DNA of 64,000 bases from Sodiomyces alkalinus F11. Its lineage: Eukaryota; Ascomycota; Sordariomycetes; Glomerellales; Plectosphaerellaceae. The translations under genes and the position numbers were made by a program. This document shows, piece after piece, positions 47,998 through 60,320 of this stretch (positions are counted from its first letter, which is position 1; each line of letters starts with the position of its first letter). Under the pieces are notes generated by a model. That model had not been told where the DNA came from. It was given only the letters and a program-made list of their open reading frames with translations, and did not search any database. Where the stretch lies: the NCBI RefSeq assembly GCF_003711515.1, contig NW_021167084.1, forward strand, positions 538,621 to 602,620, in the 5' to 3' direction.

Positions 47998-48521
47998 GGA
48001 GAGTTGGGTTGACGAGCTTCCTCCCTCTGCCTATCCTACCTCGGATGCCTTGTCTTTTTGAAATACATATATGAGCAATGGCCAAAAATAAGTCGAGAAA
48101 CCGAGGCACCTGATCGCTTAGTCAAAATGGGGTGACCGGAAGTCCAATGGGCCTGGGGACGGGAAACCAAGAATCTATGCATTATTCGGCGTTGGTTAGG
48201 TAGACTGGTCCTGTAAGAGGTGGAAGAACGTTTGCATAGGGTCTCGCCCAATCCCATCATATCGGTGTTAATGAATGAGCGCGGTGCATATACATATACA
48301 TCTTTCGTTTAGTCTTATTTTGAATCCGGAAACTAAGGTACCTTATCCTTCAGTTTCCTTCACCCTTTCTTTTCATAAGGTAGGTACTCGTCATGTCATC
48401 ATAAGAAGAGACCTCCACAAATCCAAAGCCGGCCCGTGCGTCGCTGTCCGTCTATTGTTGTCGCGCCGTCATACCAACACCTTTTGGGGCCATCTATCAT
48501 CATGCGACTCGATAAGGCGAC
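47998..48521. other. Intergenic between ubp8 and the efm5 remnant
   Basis: No gene is visible. It contains a TAAGGTACCTTA perfect palindrome (about 48,335-48,346) and a further TAAGGTAGGTAC copy (about 48,376). Confidence 0.55.
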
Positions 48522-49141
48522 CTAATCGCGCCAGTTCCAATGTTCGCAGGTAAAGTTCGCATAGGACCAGAACTCGTTGTTCAGGTTCTTGGCATGCGTG
48601 GGTTCAAATGTCGTGCTCCTGAGACCGAACGACTTGTACACCTTACCCAGCAGGTCCCCTTCATCCGCTCACCCGTACACACGATGACCTTGGCGTCGGT
48701 GCTGCCCGAAGAGTTTGCCATCCAGCGGGTTGTCATGGCACCTGTGATGTTGGCCACGTTTTTAGCCACGTTAAACCAGATAGCGTCGCCGGACGGGGAA
48801 AAACAAAACGTACCCGCGGTGCCCCTTGTCTCAGACTAACGAGGATGAAATGAATTACATACCATCAGGTTCTTCAGGGCGACGAGCACACACGGTGCGG
48901 AGAGGATAGCGATTGTGTCTTTCTCGGTCGTCCCTTTCAGCAGCTCGCCAGCCAGTAGCCTGGCCGGTTCATCCGAATACTATGCGGTCGCGATGACAGG
49001 TCAGTGTCGGCCTTCTCGACGGAAACACTTACCCCGGAGATAGAGAGAAGGGAAAGGGGGGCCAAGGGGAAGAGGCGGGGTTTAATCGCGAAGACATACC
49101 TAAAACTGTGACTTGTTCCATCCCTCCATAGAAGCCTCCAT
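48522..49141 (-). pseudogene. efm5: Broken copy of eEF1A lysine methyltransferase Efm5
   Basis: Efm5 (EEF1AKMT1) methylates a lysine of translation elongation factor 1A. Read on the minus strand, family pieces appear in order. They are EGWNKSQF (about 49,126-49,103), YSDEPARLLAGELLK leading to ILSAPCVLVALKNLM (about 48,977-48,865), AMTTRWMA with VIVCTGERM (about 48,750-48,665), and SFGLRSTTFEPTHAKNLNNEFWSYANFTCEHWNWR ending at the TAG at 48,522-48,524. The copy is damaged in four ways. The expected Trp after SQF is TAG (49,100-49,102), right before a GTATGT donor. About 55-60 residues carrying the (D/N)PPF catalytic motif are missing between ALKNLM and SE. A base is missing after GERM (near 48,660). 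The usual N-terminal part is absent. I infer a non-functional gene bordering the repeat-rich zone. Confidence 0.75.
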
Positions 49142-49310
49142 CGTTGTTGGATTGAGGGGCGTGTGATCCGGCCGGAGCATAGATACAGAAGATGTATGAT
49201 TGTATTCGTTATATAAAGGAAAGAAGAACAGGAAGGTGTGGGTATTCTAAATATATCTACCCCTTTTCCACGCGAGGAATATAGGGCTAATCTAGCTAAT
49301 AGAAACACAG
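49142..49310. other. Transition from gene island to repeat zone
   Basis: AT-rich sequence in which gene-like composition gives way to the TpA-rich, stop-filled pattern of the right-hand repeats. I see no gene in it. Confidence 0.6.
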
Positions 49311-52300
49311 AAAACAGGCTTACGTGTTTTTAGTGCGATATACCCCCTAATTACTATACCCTGATTAGCTTAGTAATTACTTAGCCTAACCTCGCCGGCG
49401 CTTTATAGTTAATCTTAAAATAGCTTTAAAGAGTAATTACGTATCCTTTAAAGTCGAGTTAAAAGGCAGGTAAGGAAGCTATAAAATAAGAAAGAATAAT
49501 AATAATAGTAGTAAATAATAAAGGAAAGTGCTATTTAAAGTAATTAGTAGATAGGGGAGGAGCCGGATATAAATAAAAGGGGTTTTAGGCTCTTCGGAGC
49601 CTTCTTTTCCCTCCTATAACCATAATCCCTTTTTAAGGATTTTTCCGTTATTTCTATCCGTCCCTAAATTTTCCGATCTTCGTTAAAATAGCCCTTATTT
49701 CTCCCTTAAAAGCGCTATAGTAAGTTACCGGAGCTCTGTTTTTTAAGATAGGTGCTAATAGTAGCATTGTTTTAGGCTCCCTTAACCCGTTCTTCTAGCG
49801 TTAAGGTCGCTAGTGCCGGCCTAACTAAGCCTGCCGGTGTTTCTAAGACCCCCGGCAAAAAACCTAATATAAGTGCTCCGGTCCCTTAGCTTCGTGCTTC
49901 CGTTTACAGTCGTAAGGCTCCGGTTACTAATAGATTAGTAGACTCCTAAGAAGCCTAATAAAAAGTCCACTAAGGCCGCTAACCCTAACTTTATACCCGT
50001 CCCCTTTAATCCGCCCTATATATAGTGCGTTAAGGGTATTTACTCTAGAAAACAGAGCTTATTTAACTATTACGTTTCTATGGATAGGCGCTCTAATCGT
50101 TACCGTAAATGCTACGATAGAAATTATACCTATTCGTAAATATAAGTTCTACCCCCTAGTTACTAAGAGTTACGATCGAAGATAAAAGCTCCGGGTTAAA
50201 TCGAAATAAGGAATTTATACTCCGGGGTGCTTCTACTAATAATAGTTCCTTAGTTATTATAGTATAATCCCCTTAGTTAAGATATTGGTTAATACCGTGA
50301 CGGTCCGTAAAATAGGACCCCTTTCCGATAAAGATAATCGTAAGGTAAGTGTTTTAAGTCTTATTTCTCGATCGTAAGGCTCCGGCTAATAGTTCTGGCG
50401 CAGTTCTTTATAAAATTAAAGTAATATATTAAGTAAACGATTAAATATTTAAAAGACGATAATACTAAGCAGTTCTTTAATAAAAAGGAGCTTAAATACT
50501 TGGCGGGCCCCGGCGAGGAGGGCTTAACTAAGCCTATTTTCTCGGCTTATTTCGAAAGTTTAGTGGAGGAGGTAGTGGCTTATCGCCTCGGCGACTAGCT
50601 TTAGCAGCAGAATATTACTCCCGTTATATCCTCCGGAGCCCCTTAGGGTCAAGTTATTACGCCGATTACTGGAAATAGCGCTATTATTAATAGTGGCTCG
50701 GTTATAGTAGATAGTAGTAAGACTACGGCTCCGGGTGCTCCTAATAGAGCGTAGTGATAGTATTTAGGTTCGCCGGATATTAGTTTATGTGTTTTGCTTT
50801 TAGCTCTTAGGAGTTAGTATATAGCTTAGGCGTTAGGTTAGTACTATAGAGAGATACTACTTTTACTTTTGCCCTAATCTTACTATTCCGCCGGCGTGCG
50901 GTGCGCCTCCGGCGCCTGATTCTTAATGTTAACTTCTCCGGTTTACCCCCTCCGTGCACTCGTTATATTAAGATATACGCGGAAGATCTCGAACTTTTAT
51001 CGTGGGAGTACCTTCGTTAATCCGTCTACCGGTATAAGGCTCGTAGCTAAATAAATAACCCTAAAAGTCCCTTTACTATATTCTTATCGAACCTATAAGC
51101 GTTAAATATCTATATATCTAAGCCGGGTTTCGATCCTATAGCCGTCGTCCACTATAAGCCTAATTATTTAAGTATTATCGTAATTAATATCCTAAGGGGA
51201 TTCAGGATTAAAGCGTATCTCTACGAATAGACGCTTTAATCCTATTATTTCCTTCGCGACATACTCTAGAGCGAGCAGCTCTACTTCGGTTATAGACGTA
51301 GTAATAGTTACTTACCTTGTTACTTTCTATCCTACTAAATCTCTAAACAGGCTAATAAGATAGGCTTAGGAAGATCGTTATATATCGATATCGTTAGTAA
51401 AAGAGGCGTTACTCGCGATTACTATAGCCTATAAACTAATACTCGATCCGTACTAAATTAAGAGGTTCTTAGTTATATATAAGTAATGGATAGCTTAGTT
51501 CGCTACCTTATAATACTCCGGGGATAGGTTTTTAAAAAAGCGGCAAAGGATAGATACCGTAAAAGCTATATTAGGACGTATTATTACTACTATATATAAT
51601 AATAATCCGACCTTTTCCTGGTACGATTTAACCTCTTAAGTCCTGGCTTCGTCTTCTCTCCTCCGGTATTCTATAACAGGAATAGGAATCGCTAGGTATA
51701 TATTAATAGCGTCTAGATTAAATCTAGCTACGATCTTCTCGATATATAAGTCGTGGCTAAGTAAAACCTTACGCCGGGGGCGATCTCGCGTGATCTTAAT
51801 CCCTAGGAATTATTCTGCGTTACCTTTTTCTAATACTTCGAACCTCTTTTTGATACCGTTAATAAATCCTAAGGGCGTTCGTAGCCGTGTTCTTATAGAA
51901 TAAGATAAGGATATCGTCTATAAAAAAGATAATAAACGTGTCTCGAGCTACTATTATAACCGCGCAGATACGGCGTTGGAGTGGTTCGGCAGACGGTCAT
52001 ATAACCCCCCCTTTTAAGGCCGCTGGATCCGCTGCCCATATATATATTAAGGACAGGCTCGGGATATCCCTATTAAGGGATTAACACATAATTATTATCC
52101 TCTTTTATAATTACTTATTCCACGTTTAAGGTATCTTTTTAGCTTAACTTATATTGCCCTGATTAGAATAGTGACTACCGACCTACTTTTTCGCTAAAGG
52201 TTATAGCGGTATTAGTTATATTTTGGTTATATATCGTGGTTTCGCTGGACTAACCTCTTTATCTAATCTTTATCTTAACGATCTATTGCTACTACGTCTT

Positions 52301-53100
52301 TATCCAGTTATAATATAGTACTCGGAGGCGGATTTATTCGGCGTTCCTAAAGTGTTCTGACCCTGATTAGAGTAATAGAGGCGCTTAAAGGAGGTTCCGG
52401 CCCTCCTAAATAGACTATTAGTTAATAACCTTAGGAAGAATATAAAGATAACGACTGAGGAAGGATTTAACGCTTTAAGACTAAGGGGAGATTAGCCCTA
52501 ATAAGATCAGAAAAAGAAATAACTGCTTAGGTAAGAGTTAAAGAACTATTAACACTTTTAATTATAAGACCCGCCGCCACGGAGGTAGTAATTATAGCGG
52601 AGGAAACCGATTAGATTATGATAGAGTTAGATTCCGGATATAGAATAGACTCGATAGGGGGCTTATAACCCCTACCACTAACTAAGATAGACCCTTGTAC
52701 GACGGCGAAGAAAAGATAAGACCGCTAAGAGTAGCTTACTCGGATTAGGGTAACTAAACCCTAGCAGATCTAATAAAAAGATAATACCGAGCGTGGGAGC
52801 GAAATAATAATACCTAATAAGAGGACCCGATAGTCTAGTAAGGACCTTTATAGACCCCGTAAGCAGGTCGTGATACTTCTTCGTAAGACTTAGCGGGTAA
52901 TGCTTTTAATATTAATATCCGTGAGTATAGTCCCTTTATTAATAGGTAATCTTCTAATCGTGGGGGGCCTTTTCCTTCGAGATAAGTTAGAAAAGCTAGA
53001 CCCTAAAGATAAGTATTAAGGAGTAAAACCTAGGACCGCCCTCTCGTTAAAGACATTATCACTCTTATTAAGATAAGATAATATATATAATAACCTAGCT
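49310..53100 (-). mobile_element. RIP-degraded repeats with Copia-like pol on the minus strand
   Basis: Two Copia-type landmarks can be read on the minus strand after ignoring stops. One is FIIFFIDDILIL, the reverse transcriptase active-site strand (about 51,940-51,905). The other is TSITEVELLALEYVAKE, the RNase H end motif (about 51,283-51,235, Copia usually TSSTEAELLA). Their order and strand agree. Outside about 51,000-52,000 I can recognise nothing specific, so the limits are those of the repeat-like composition, not of the element. No LTR pair was identified. Confidence 0.55.
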
Positions 53101-55859
53101 AGTATCTAGAATACCTATAGGATCTTCTCGCTAGACGATTAGTTCGAAGAACCTTTCCCTAAACACCCTAAGCGCCCTAACCCTATTATTATTATTCGCC
53201 CACCGCCTCGCACTTGCACCTAAAACACTATAGATACTTAGACTTAGTATCGCGAGCCTACCCCTATTATCGTCGTTAGCGACTCCGACGATAAGGCTCC
53301 CTCGCCGGCTATTCCTCCTATTCTTACACCTACCACTTCTACTACCTCTAATTAGGGGAACCACGATATCGGGGCTACGGCCTTACCTCCGCTCGCTTCT
53401 AGGCCGACTACTATATCTGCCGCGGCTCCGGCTGCTATTTTAATAACTGCCCCTAATACTGCCCCTATTACTACCCCTGCCTAGCCCGCTTCGAACGCTT
53501 CCCCTACCACTGCTAAAGACCTAATTAAGCTACTATAAGCCCTAATAAGCCGTGACTAAAAGAGCACTATTACCGAGGTCGTTAGAGCCCTACCACCTAC
53601 TATTACTACGTTAAGAGCACTCCTAAATCCCCCCGCTACTAGAGCTCCCCGCTTTAGTGGTAAGTCCCTCTCCACGTTCCTTTAGCAGTACGATAACTAT
53701 ACTAAGCTTAACCGCCTTAGTAAAGCCGATAAGATCACCTACGTTAACCTATACACGGATACGGCTAGTCGTCCCGCTATCGAACGCCTAGTTAGAGAGG
53801 TTTAAGCCGATAAGGGCGGTTAGTCTAATCTAGTTAAGAAGCTTATTAAAGAATTCTCTTATCTAGATCCTAACTACTAACTTAACTTCTCTTATAAGGT
53901 TTATTAGCTTCGGGTAAAGCATAAGACGTATAAGATTAATAGCGTTCGTTAGGTTAGGGACTTACTATAGTAAATTACTATCTAAAAGGCTAAGGCTAAG
54001 CGGGTTTAAGGTATTTTTATCGAAGACTCCGAGCTCTACGGTATTATCCTTACTATTCTGTATAGAGATATCTATATATTTATTACTAATAAGCTTAAGA
54101 TTTAAGGCACCGACTTAAGAAAGATAGTTAAGAGCTATAAGCTACTTTTAGACCTGCTACGCGAGTAGTCTACAGATATCTAGGAAGCAGAGGGTAAGCC
54201 TATAGATAAGGACGCTATACTAGGTATAGCTAAGTCTAATCAGCCTAATAGTACCGCTTTCCAGTCTATAATCTTAAGGCGGCCTACTATAGTCTAGGAG
54301 TCTATAGCCTCTTAATCGGATATAGATAAGCTCGCCGACCTCCTTAAGAAGTATACTATTTCCCTTATCTATAATAAAGCTAAAGGCGTTAGGGGTATTA
54401 CCGCCTAAATACTCGCCCTATCTAAAAGGATAGACACGGAGAAGGTCTAAGCCCTCCTCACTATAAAGTCTAATCTAAAGAACGCCTTTTATACCGTCCT
54501 GAAGCACGCCCCTTAGCCTACGATAACTACTTTAGTGCACTTCACCACCCCTAATCAGGCTAACGGTACCGCTTCCTAGCCTAATAACGCCTAATACACC
54601 GAGGAGATCTATTACGGAGGACCCCGCCCTGGATATAATAACCGGCGTAATAATAGCCGCCCGACCTAATAACACGATAACTGCCTAGGATAATAAAGAG
54701 ATGCCTAGAATAACGGATAGCCCCCGCTAGCTCGCTACTACTACTATAGCTAAGAAGGGTATCGGAGAGATAACTACCCTATCCTAATCCACGATAACGC
54801 CTATAACCTAGTTAAGTAGGAGTTCCCCGCGTATTTAGTTATAGATTAGACCGGTACCTAGGTAGCCTGCCTAGAGAGCGAGCTACGAGTTAATGAGTAC
54901 TAGCCACACTAACGCCTTATACTATATTAGCTAGCCACTAAGCTTTATAGCCGATTTAAGGAGCTTATAGACCTTTATATTAAGATCTTCTAGCCCGCTA
55001 CCCTCCCCTATAAGACTAATAAGACTAATAGGCTTATAATTAAGTATATAGTTAAGCAGATATAGAAGTAGCAGACCGGTTAGAGTGGTTAGGCCACCTA
55101 AGCCACTTAAGCCTTAAGGGTTACTAAGGTCACGGGATCTATTAACTTTATTATAGCTAGAGTGTATACTATATCTATATCTCGACATACTTCGACTAAC
55201 CCCTAGGACCCTCTTCGCACCACTAGGAGCGGTAGAATCAGTAAACCCACGCTAAAAGTAGCTAGTTCCCCTAATTAGGCCGTTTAATAGACCCTAATAA
55301 CTCCGGAACGCTCTTAAAGGGTTATAGAGATAGTTAACGATACTAATATAGACGACGGTCTAACCTCTAATTCGATAACCCCTATATCTAGACCCACTAC
55401 CACCTCGATTACTACTCGGCCTATCTCGCGAGCCTCGGCTTAAAAGGATACCGTTAACTTATTTAACTAGGAGGCCGTTATATAGAAGGTCCGGGAGAAG
55501 AGCCTAAAGCACCTTTTAGAGATAGAGGTTAAGGTTCCTATAGTTTACCTCCTCTCCACTAATAGAGCTATCCTCGCGGACTACGAAGAGACGCTAAGGT
55601 TAATCGGCAGTTAGGTAAAGCCTTATAAAGTTATCCGCTTAATCCCTAAAGAGGCCTTTTTCACGGACTCCTTACCCCTAGGACCCGAATATCCTGTATA
55701 GCTTACGAATACCACGACTACTACCTCTACGCCTAATAGTGCCCTGTCTATTACGCCTACCCCGATAATTAATAAACTAAAGCCTCCTACTATTTACGCT
55801 AAGTATATAACGATACGGGTTAGCCTAACTAAGCGAATAGCTAAGGCCTACCCTACGGA

Positions 55860-58800
55860 GGATTATTTTTACGTAGTTATTAATATAGGAGCCGTCTTTA
55901 ATACTATCCGGCTAGATCTCGTGGAAAAGCTAGGATTACGGAGCCGTATAGGGAAAAGTAATATCGCGATTAAGGGAATTAACAATATAGATAGGGTAAA
56001 CTACGCAGGATATCTAAAAAAGCACCTTTAGGTCGGGGACTAATATAAGAAGGTCTATTTCGTCGTGATCGAGAGAATAAGGCCTAGGATACTTCTTAGC
56101 CTACCGTTCTTACTTAATATTCACGCCTCTTTCACCTATAAGGACGGATAGATCGATATAGACTTCGCCCACGGGGACGCCCGTATTATTATCCCTATTG
56201 CTAGTAGAGAATAAGTCGACGACCGCCCTTATAGATAAAGCTAGCCTAAGTTTAAAGAGGAGGAAAAGCGTTAAGAGGAGGAGGATTTAATCGATCTAAG
56301 TATCGGATAGTAGGGGGAGGATGGTATCCCTTATAGTTAGTCCGGGGCCGCTACCTTAATATCGAGTAACGATAAGACTAGCGGTTCGCCCGATTAGGGG
56401 GCGAAAGAGAAGGAGAAGGCGAAGAAGGAGAAGACGAAGAGGAAAAAGAGCGACGACGATATTTTCTTTTATTTAGATAATAAGGATACTACTACTTTAG
56501 TAGCCTTCCTATTTACAGAGGAGGTAAAGCCCCTAATAAAGAGAATTTATATAGCCTCGAGGACGATACCACGAAATTAGGGCCGAGGATATAAGAGGTG
56601 TATCGCGGAGGCTCCCTATATAATAACTACGACTATATAATAATAACTAATTCACACTAACCACTTATCTTTTTCGACTTTTCCACACCACTATTAGCCT
56701 AATCACCCTAATAGCCTCTTAGTCTTATATTTTCGAAAGAACCGGATAACGTAGGATAATTCCTAGATAAAAGCGCTCGAAGCTCTAAAGAAAAAGGAGG
56801 ATAGTATTACTAGTATAGCCGCGGTTACGACGAGGAGGCTATAGTAGCTGAAGAGGAAGAAGTCCTAGGATCTTATTAAAGAAGCATACTATCCCCCTAA
56901 TTCCGAAGGCGTCTTTACTATATAGAAGCCTAAGACTCTTAAGGTTCACCCTCTTAAGGACGTCCTGTCCGATAGAAGTGTCCCTGATAAAGACCCCTAT
57001 TAGAAGAAGAATATCCTCGTAGAAATTAAAGAGGAAGACTAGGAGCTAGAAAATAAGCGGTTCGTTAGCCTAATTATACTAAAGTTTTCTAAAATCATAC
57101 CCCGTTCACGCCTTATACCCGAAAGACTTAACGCTATCCTGGAGACTATCGACTACTTAACCCCCAAGGAAAAGGAGCTCCTGATAAAGGTCCTCCTAAA
57201 CCGAGAGGCAGCTATTACGTAGGATTAAACTAAGTACGGCCGCCTTAACGAACGGGTAGCCTCTTTATAGAAGATTCGAGCGGTTCCTTATAAGACGTAG
57301 TAGGCGAAGGGGATTCCTATCCCTAAGGCTCTAGAGTCTATAGTCGTGTAGATAATAAAGGACCGCCTTAAGAAAGATATAATCGAGGAGAGCTATATAG
57401 CCTATCGTAACCCCTAGTTCCTAGTTAAGAAGAAGGACGGTAATATACGGCTTATTAACTCGGCTACTAAGATTAACGCAGTGACCCTTTAAGATACCTT
57501 TATACTGCCTAGGGCTAACGAGTTCTCCGAGGATTTCGCTATATATAAGCTTATATCCCTTTTAGACCTCTTTTCCGGCTATAATCAGGTTACCCTTAAC
57601 GAGGAGTCTTAAGATCTAACTACCTTTACGACTATCGTTAGACTCTTTAGGATATATACCCTTCCTTAGGGGGCTACTAATGTAGTGGCCTAGTTTATAC
57701 ATATTATAACCTATATCCTTTACGACCTTATTCCCTAGTACTATAGACCCTTTATTAACGATATTATAGTAAAAGGACTAATAACCACCTACGAGGATAC
57801 CCTAATTAGACTAGGAATTCGCCGTTTTATAGCCGAGTATATCACTAATATCGATAAAGTGCTTCTTAACGTGGAACTAGCTAGAGGCACTATCGTAGGT
57901 GTTAAAAGCTAGTAGTATTAGAAAGTAGCTATTATCGTGGGCTATATCTATAGCACTAATAGTTATTCCCCTAAGCAGGCTAAGATAGCGAAGGTCCGAG
58001 AGTAGGAGAGGTATAGCACGGTTTCTAACGTTCGTTTATTCCTCGGTCTCGCTACCTTTTACTAAGTCTGGATTTATAAGTTCGCTATTATCGCTAGACC
58101 CCTAACCGACCTACTACAGAAGAATACTACCTTTAAGTGGGAGGAGCCTTAATAATACGCTATAGACGCCCTTAAAAAAGCCCTTACCACTACCCCTATC
58201 CTAATCACTATCTAGTACGGCGAAGGCGTAGGAGTTATCTATATTATTATCGACGCTAGTATAGATAGATAGGGTAGAATCCTCGGGCAGTACGTTAAGG
58301 ATTAAAGAGCCGTAGCACGGTACGAAAGCGGACGCTAGTCTCCTATAGAGAGGGTCTATAACGCTAGTAAGCTAGAGCTAAGGGGAGTCCTAAAAACCCT
58401 TTAGCGCCTATATAACTACCTCTATAGGGTTTACTTTATCCTCGAAACCGATACCTAAGCCCTTTTATCCTAGTTAAAAGGATCTGCTCCTAACCTCCCT
58501 AATACCCTGATTACCCGATAGCTCGTCTAAATCCGGCTCTTCGACTTCGACGTTAAGTATATTAAAGGATCTAAGAACACTATAGCCGATAGACTCTCGC
58601 GAATACCCGGAATACCCTTTAATCAGGCTAATAACGATACCGAAGGAGACCTAAACGACTTCGTGGACGATAGAATCTTCCTTACGGAAGCCGAGAAGTA
58701 GTTTAACGACCCTGCTCTAGCCGACGATATCCTCGATAAGGACCTTACTTAGAGTTAGTTTTTCCGATAAGTAGCTACCTTTTTAACGGCCTTTCGCGTG

Positions 58801-59700
58801 TCTAAAGGAATAGATCCTAGGGAAGCCCGTAGAGTTAAAGATAGAGCTACCCGTGTATTCCTTAAGGATAGACTACTATAGACCCGAGTAACTAAGGCCG
58901 ATTCGATCCCTAAGCGCTAGATTAACGATAAGGACGCTTAGGTTAACCTAATTAGGAGAGCCCACGACGAATCCGGACACCGAGGAAGGCAGGGCACTTA
59001 CTATCACCTTACCGCTAACTACTTCTAGGATAGTATCTATAAGAGCGTTTAGAGGTTTATCGAGTCCTGTTCTAAATGTTAGGCCCGCCGTAGCCGTTCC
59101 TAGGAGGACCCCCTAATCGTAATAAGCCTGTCCGAAACCGCCCTCCCTTTCACCTAGGTTAGCCTAGACGTTTAATATCTTTAAGGGTAGTATCTTATAA
59201 AGGCCCGCTATATATTTATAGGTTAGGTTAAGGCCTAACTACTAAAGAAGAACACGTCTAAGGCTATTACCTTATTTCTATAGGAAGACGTGATTTATAG
59301 GTATAGGCTCTATATAATTCTCCTTATAGATAGAGGTCTAGATAATAAGGGTTATATAATCGAGCTAAACCGTCGCTATAGGACTACTTAAAAGCTCGCC
59401 TCGGCCTACTACCCCCGCGCTAATAGTCTTAACGAGGTTAGATATAAGGCTATTACCCACGCTCTGTTTATTTAGTCGAAGCTTTACCCTAAAGCCCTTC
59501 TCGAGATCCTCCTAATAGTCCTCTTCGCTAACCGTATAACGGTAAAAGCTTCTACTAGCCGAACCCCTTTCTTCCTTCTATATAGCTATAAGGCTATTAT
59601 CTCGATTAAGACGACCTGCCTAACCTAGAGAGTACTAGACTAGGGCCGCGTTAAAACCCCTAAGGATAAGATAATACTTCGGTTAAGGGCTTTTACCTAG
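55860..59700 (+). pseudogene. Gypsy pol remnant: protease, reverse transcriptase, RNase H, integrase
   Basis: The protease segment reads VINIGAVFNTIRLDLVEKLGL where an active enzyme has DTGA, so the active-site Asp and Thr are lost by G-to-A and C-to-T changes. Reverse transcriptase shows VKKKDGNIRLINSATKINAVT, SLLDLFSGYNQVTL, a stop in the expected LPQGATN, and RPFINDIIV in place of FIDDI. RNase H shows ETDTQALL with a stop, LFDFDVKYIKGSKNTIADRLSR. The integrase zinc region shows DESGHRGRQGTYYHL and ESCSKC, and the end of its core shows ASAYYPRANSLNEV. The gene cannot be translated. Confidence 0.82.
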
Positions 59701-60048
59701 CTTAATACTAACCGACGAGCTGCTATTACTATAATCACTAAATAATAAGGGCGACGGATAGCCTATATTAACGCTAGCCGTGCCCGGGTACTCCGTAAGT
59801 AAAGGCTATAAGTTAAGGATCTTATACTAGTTCACGATACTAAGAAAGCTATCGATATAAGCCGTAAGGCTAAGCTCGACTACCGCTAAAATAGCCTATA
59901 TCGTATCCGGAAGGCTAATCACGATAATATGTCCTTTATCCTCGAGACTCTTACTAGGGAAGAACTAAAAGGGATTACTTTTACCGCTAACCGCCTAAAG
60001 AAGTTTATTAAAAACGACGATAAGCACTAGGAGCCTAAAGACTAGACT

Positions 60049-60318
60049 ATGCTTAAACAGGACTATAGCGAAGAGCTTAAGATTACGTACCCTGCCCGAG
60101 GAGCGCCTATCACCGAAGAAGTCACCGAAGCACCCCTTTTACCTAGTAAGGACCCTAAGGAAGATACTAGGGCCGAGGATAATATTAGTTCCCCTAATTA
60201 TACTATTAACGATATTTTACGCCGCTCCGAGAGACTAAGAGAGTTATTAGGGGAGTATTATAAGAAGCTGGAAGAAGAGTTAAAAAAGGTAAGGGAGTCT
60301 AGTATCGTCGAGGTGTAG
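60049..60318 (+). pseudogene. Surviving open segment after the Gypsy integrase
   Basis: Eighty-nine codons without a stop, downstream of the integrase and in the same orientation. The peptide is charged and ends in a helical EYYKKLEEELKKVRES stretch. It is the C-terminal tail of the pol polyprotein rather than an independent gene; I do not see a chromodomain in it. Confidence 0.6.
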
Positions 60319-60320
60319 AT

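Larger units (their letters stand above)
53100..60320 (+). mobile_element. Degenerate Gypsy (Ty3-type) LTR retrotransposon
   Basis: Plus-strand order is gag-like (about 53,140-55,450), aspartic protease (about 55,865-56,110), reverse transcriptase (about 57,300-57,790), RNase H (about 58,200-58,610), integrase (about 58,950-59,700) and a C-terminal tail (to 60,318). Protease before RT and integrase after RNase H is the Gypsy arrangement. In-frame TAG and TAA codons are abundant, usually at expected Gln or Trp, in line with RIP. I could not delimit LTRs. Confidence 0.8.

Noticed and set aside
48540..48839. Plus-strand open frame of 99 codons
   Set aside because: It is antisense to the efm5 remnant, whose minus-strand frames carry recognisable conserved motifs.
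53131..53364. Minus-strand open frame of 77 codons
   Set aside because: It lies antisense to the Gypsy gag-like region in RIP-mutated DNA and shows no family resemblance.
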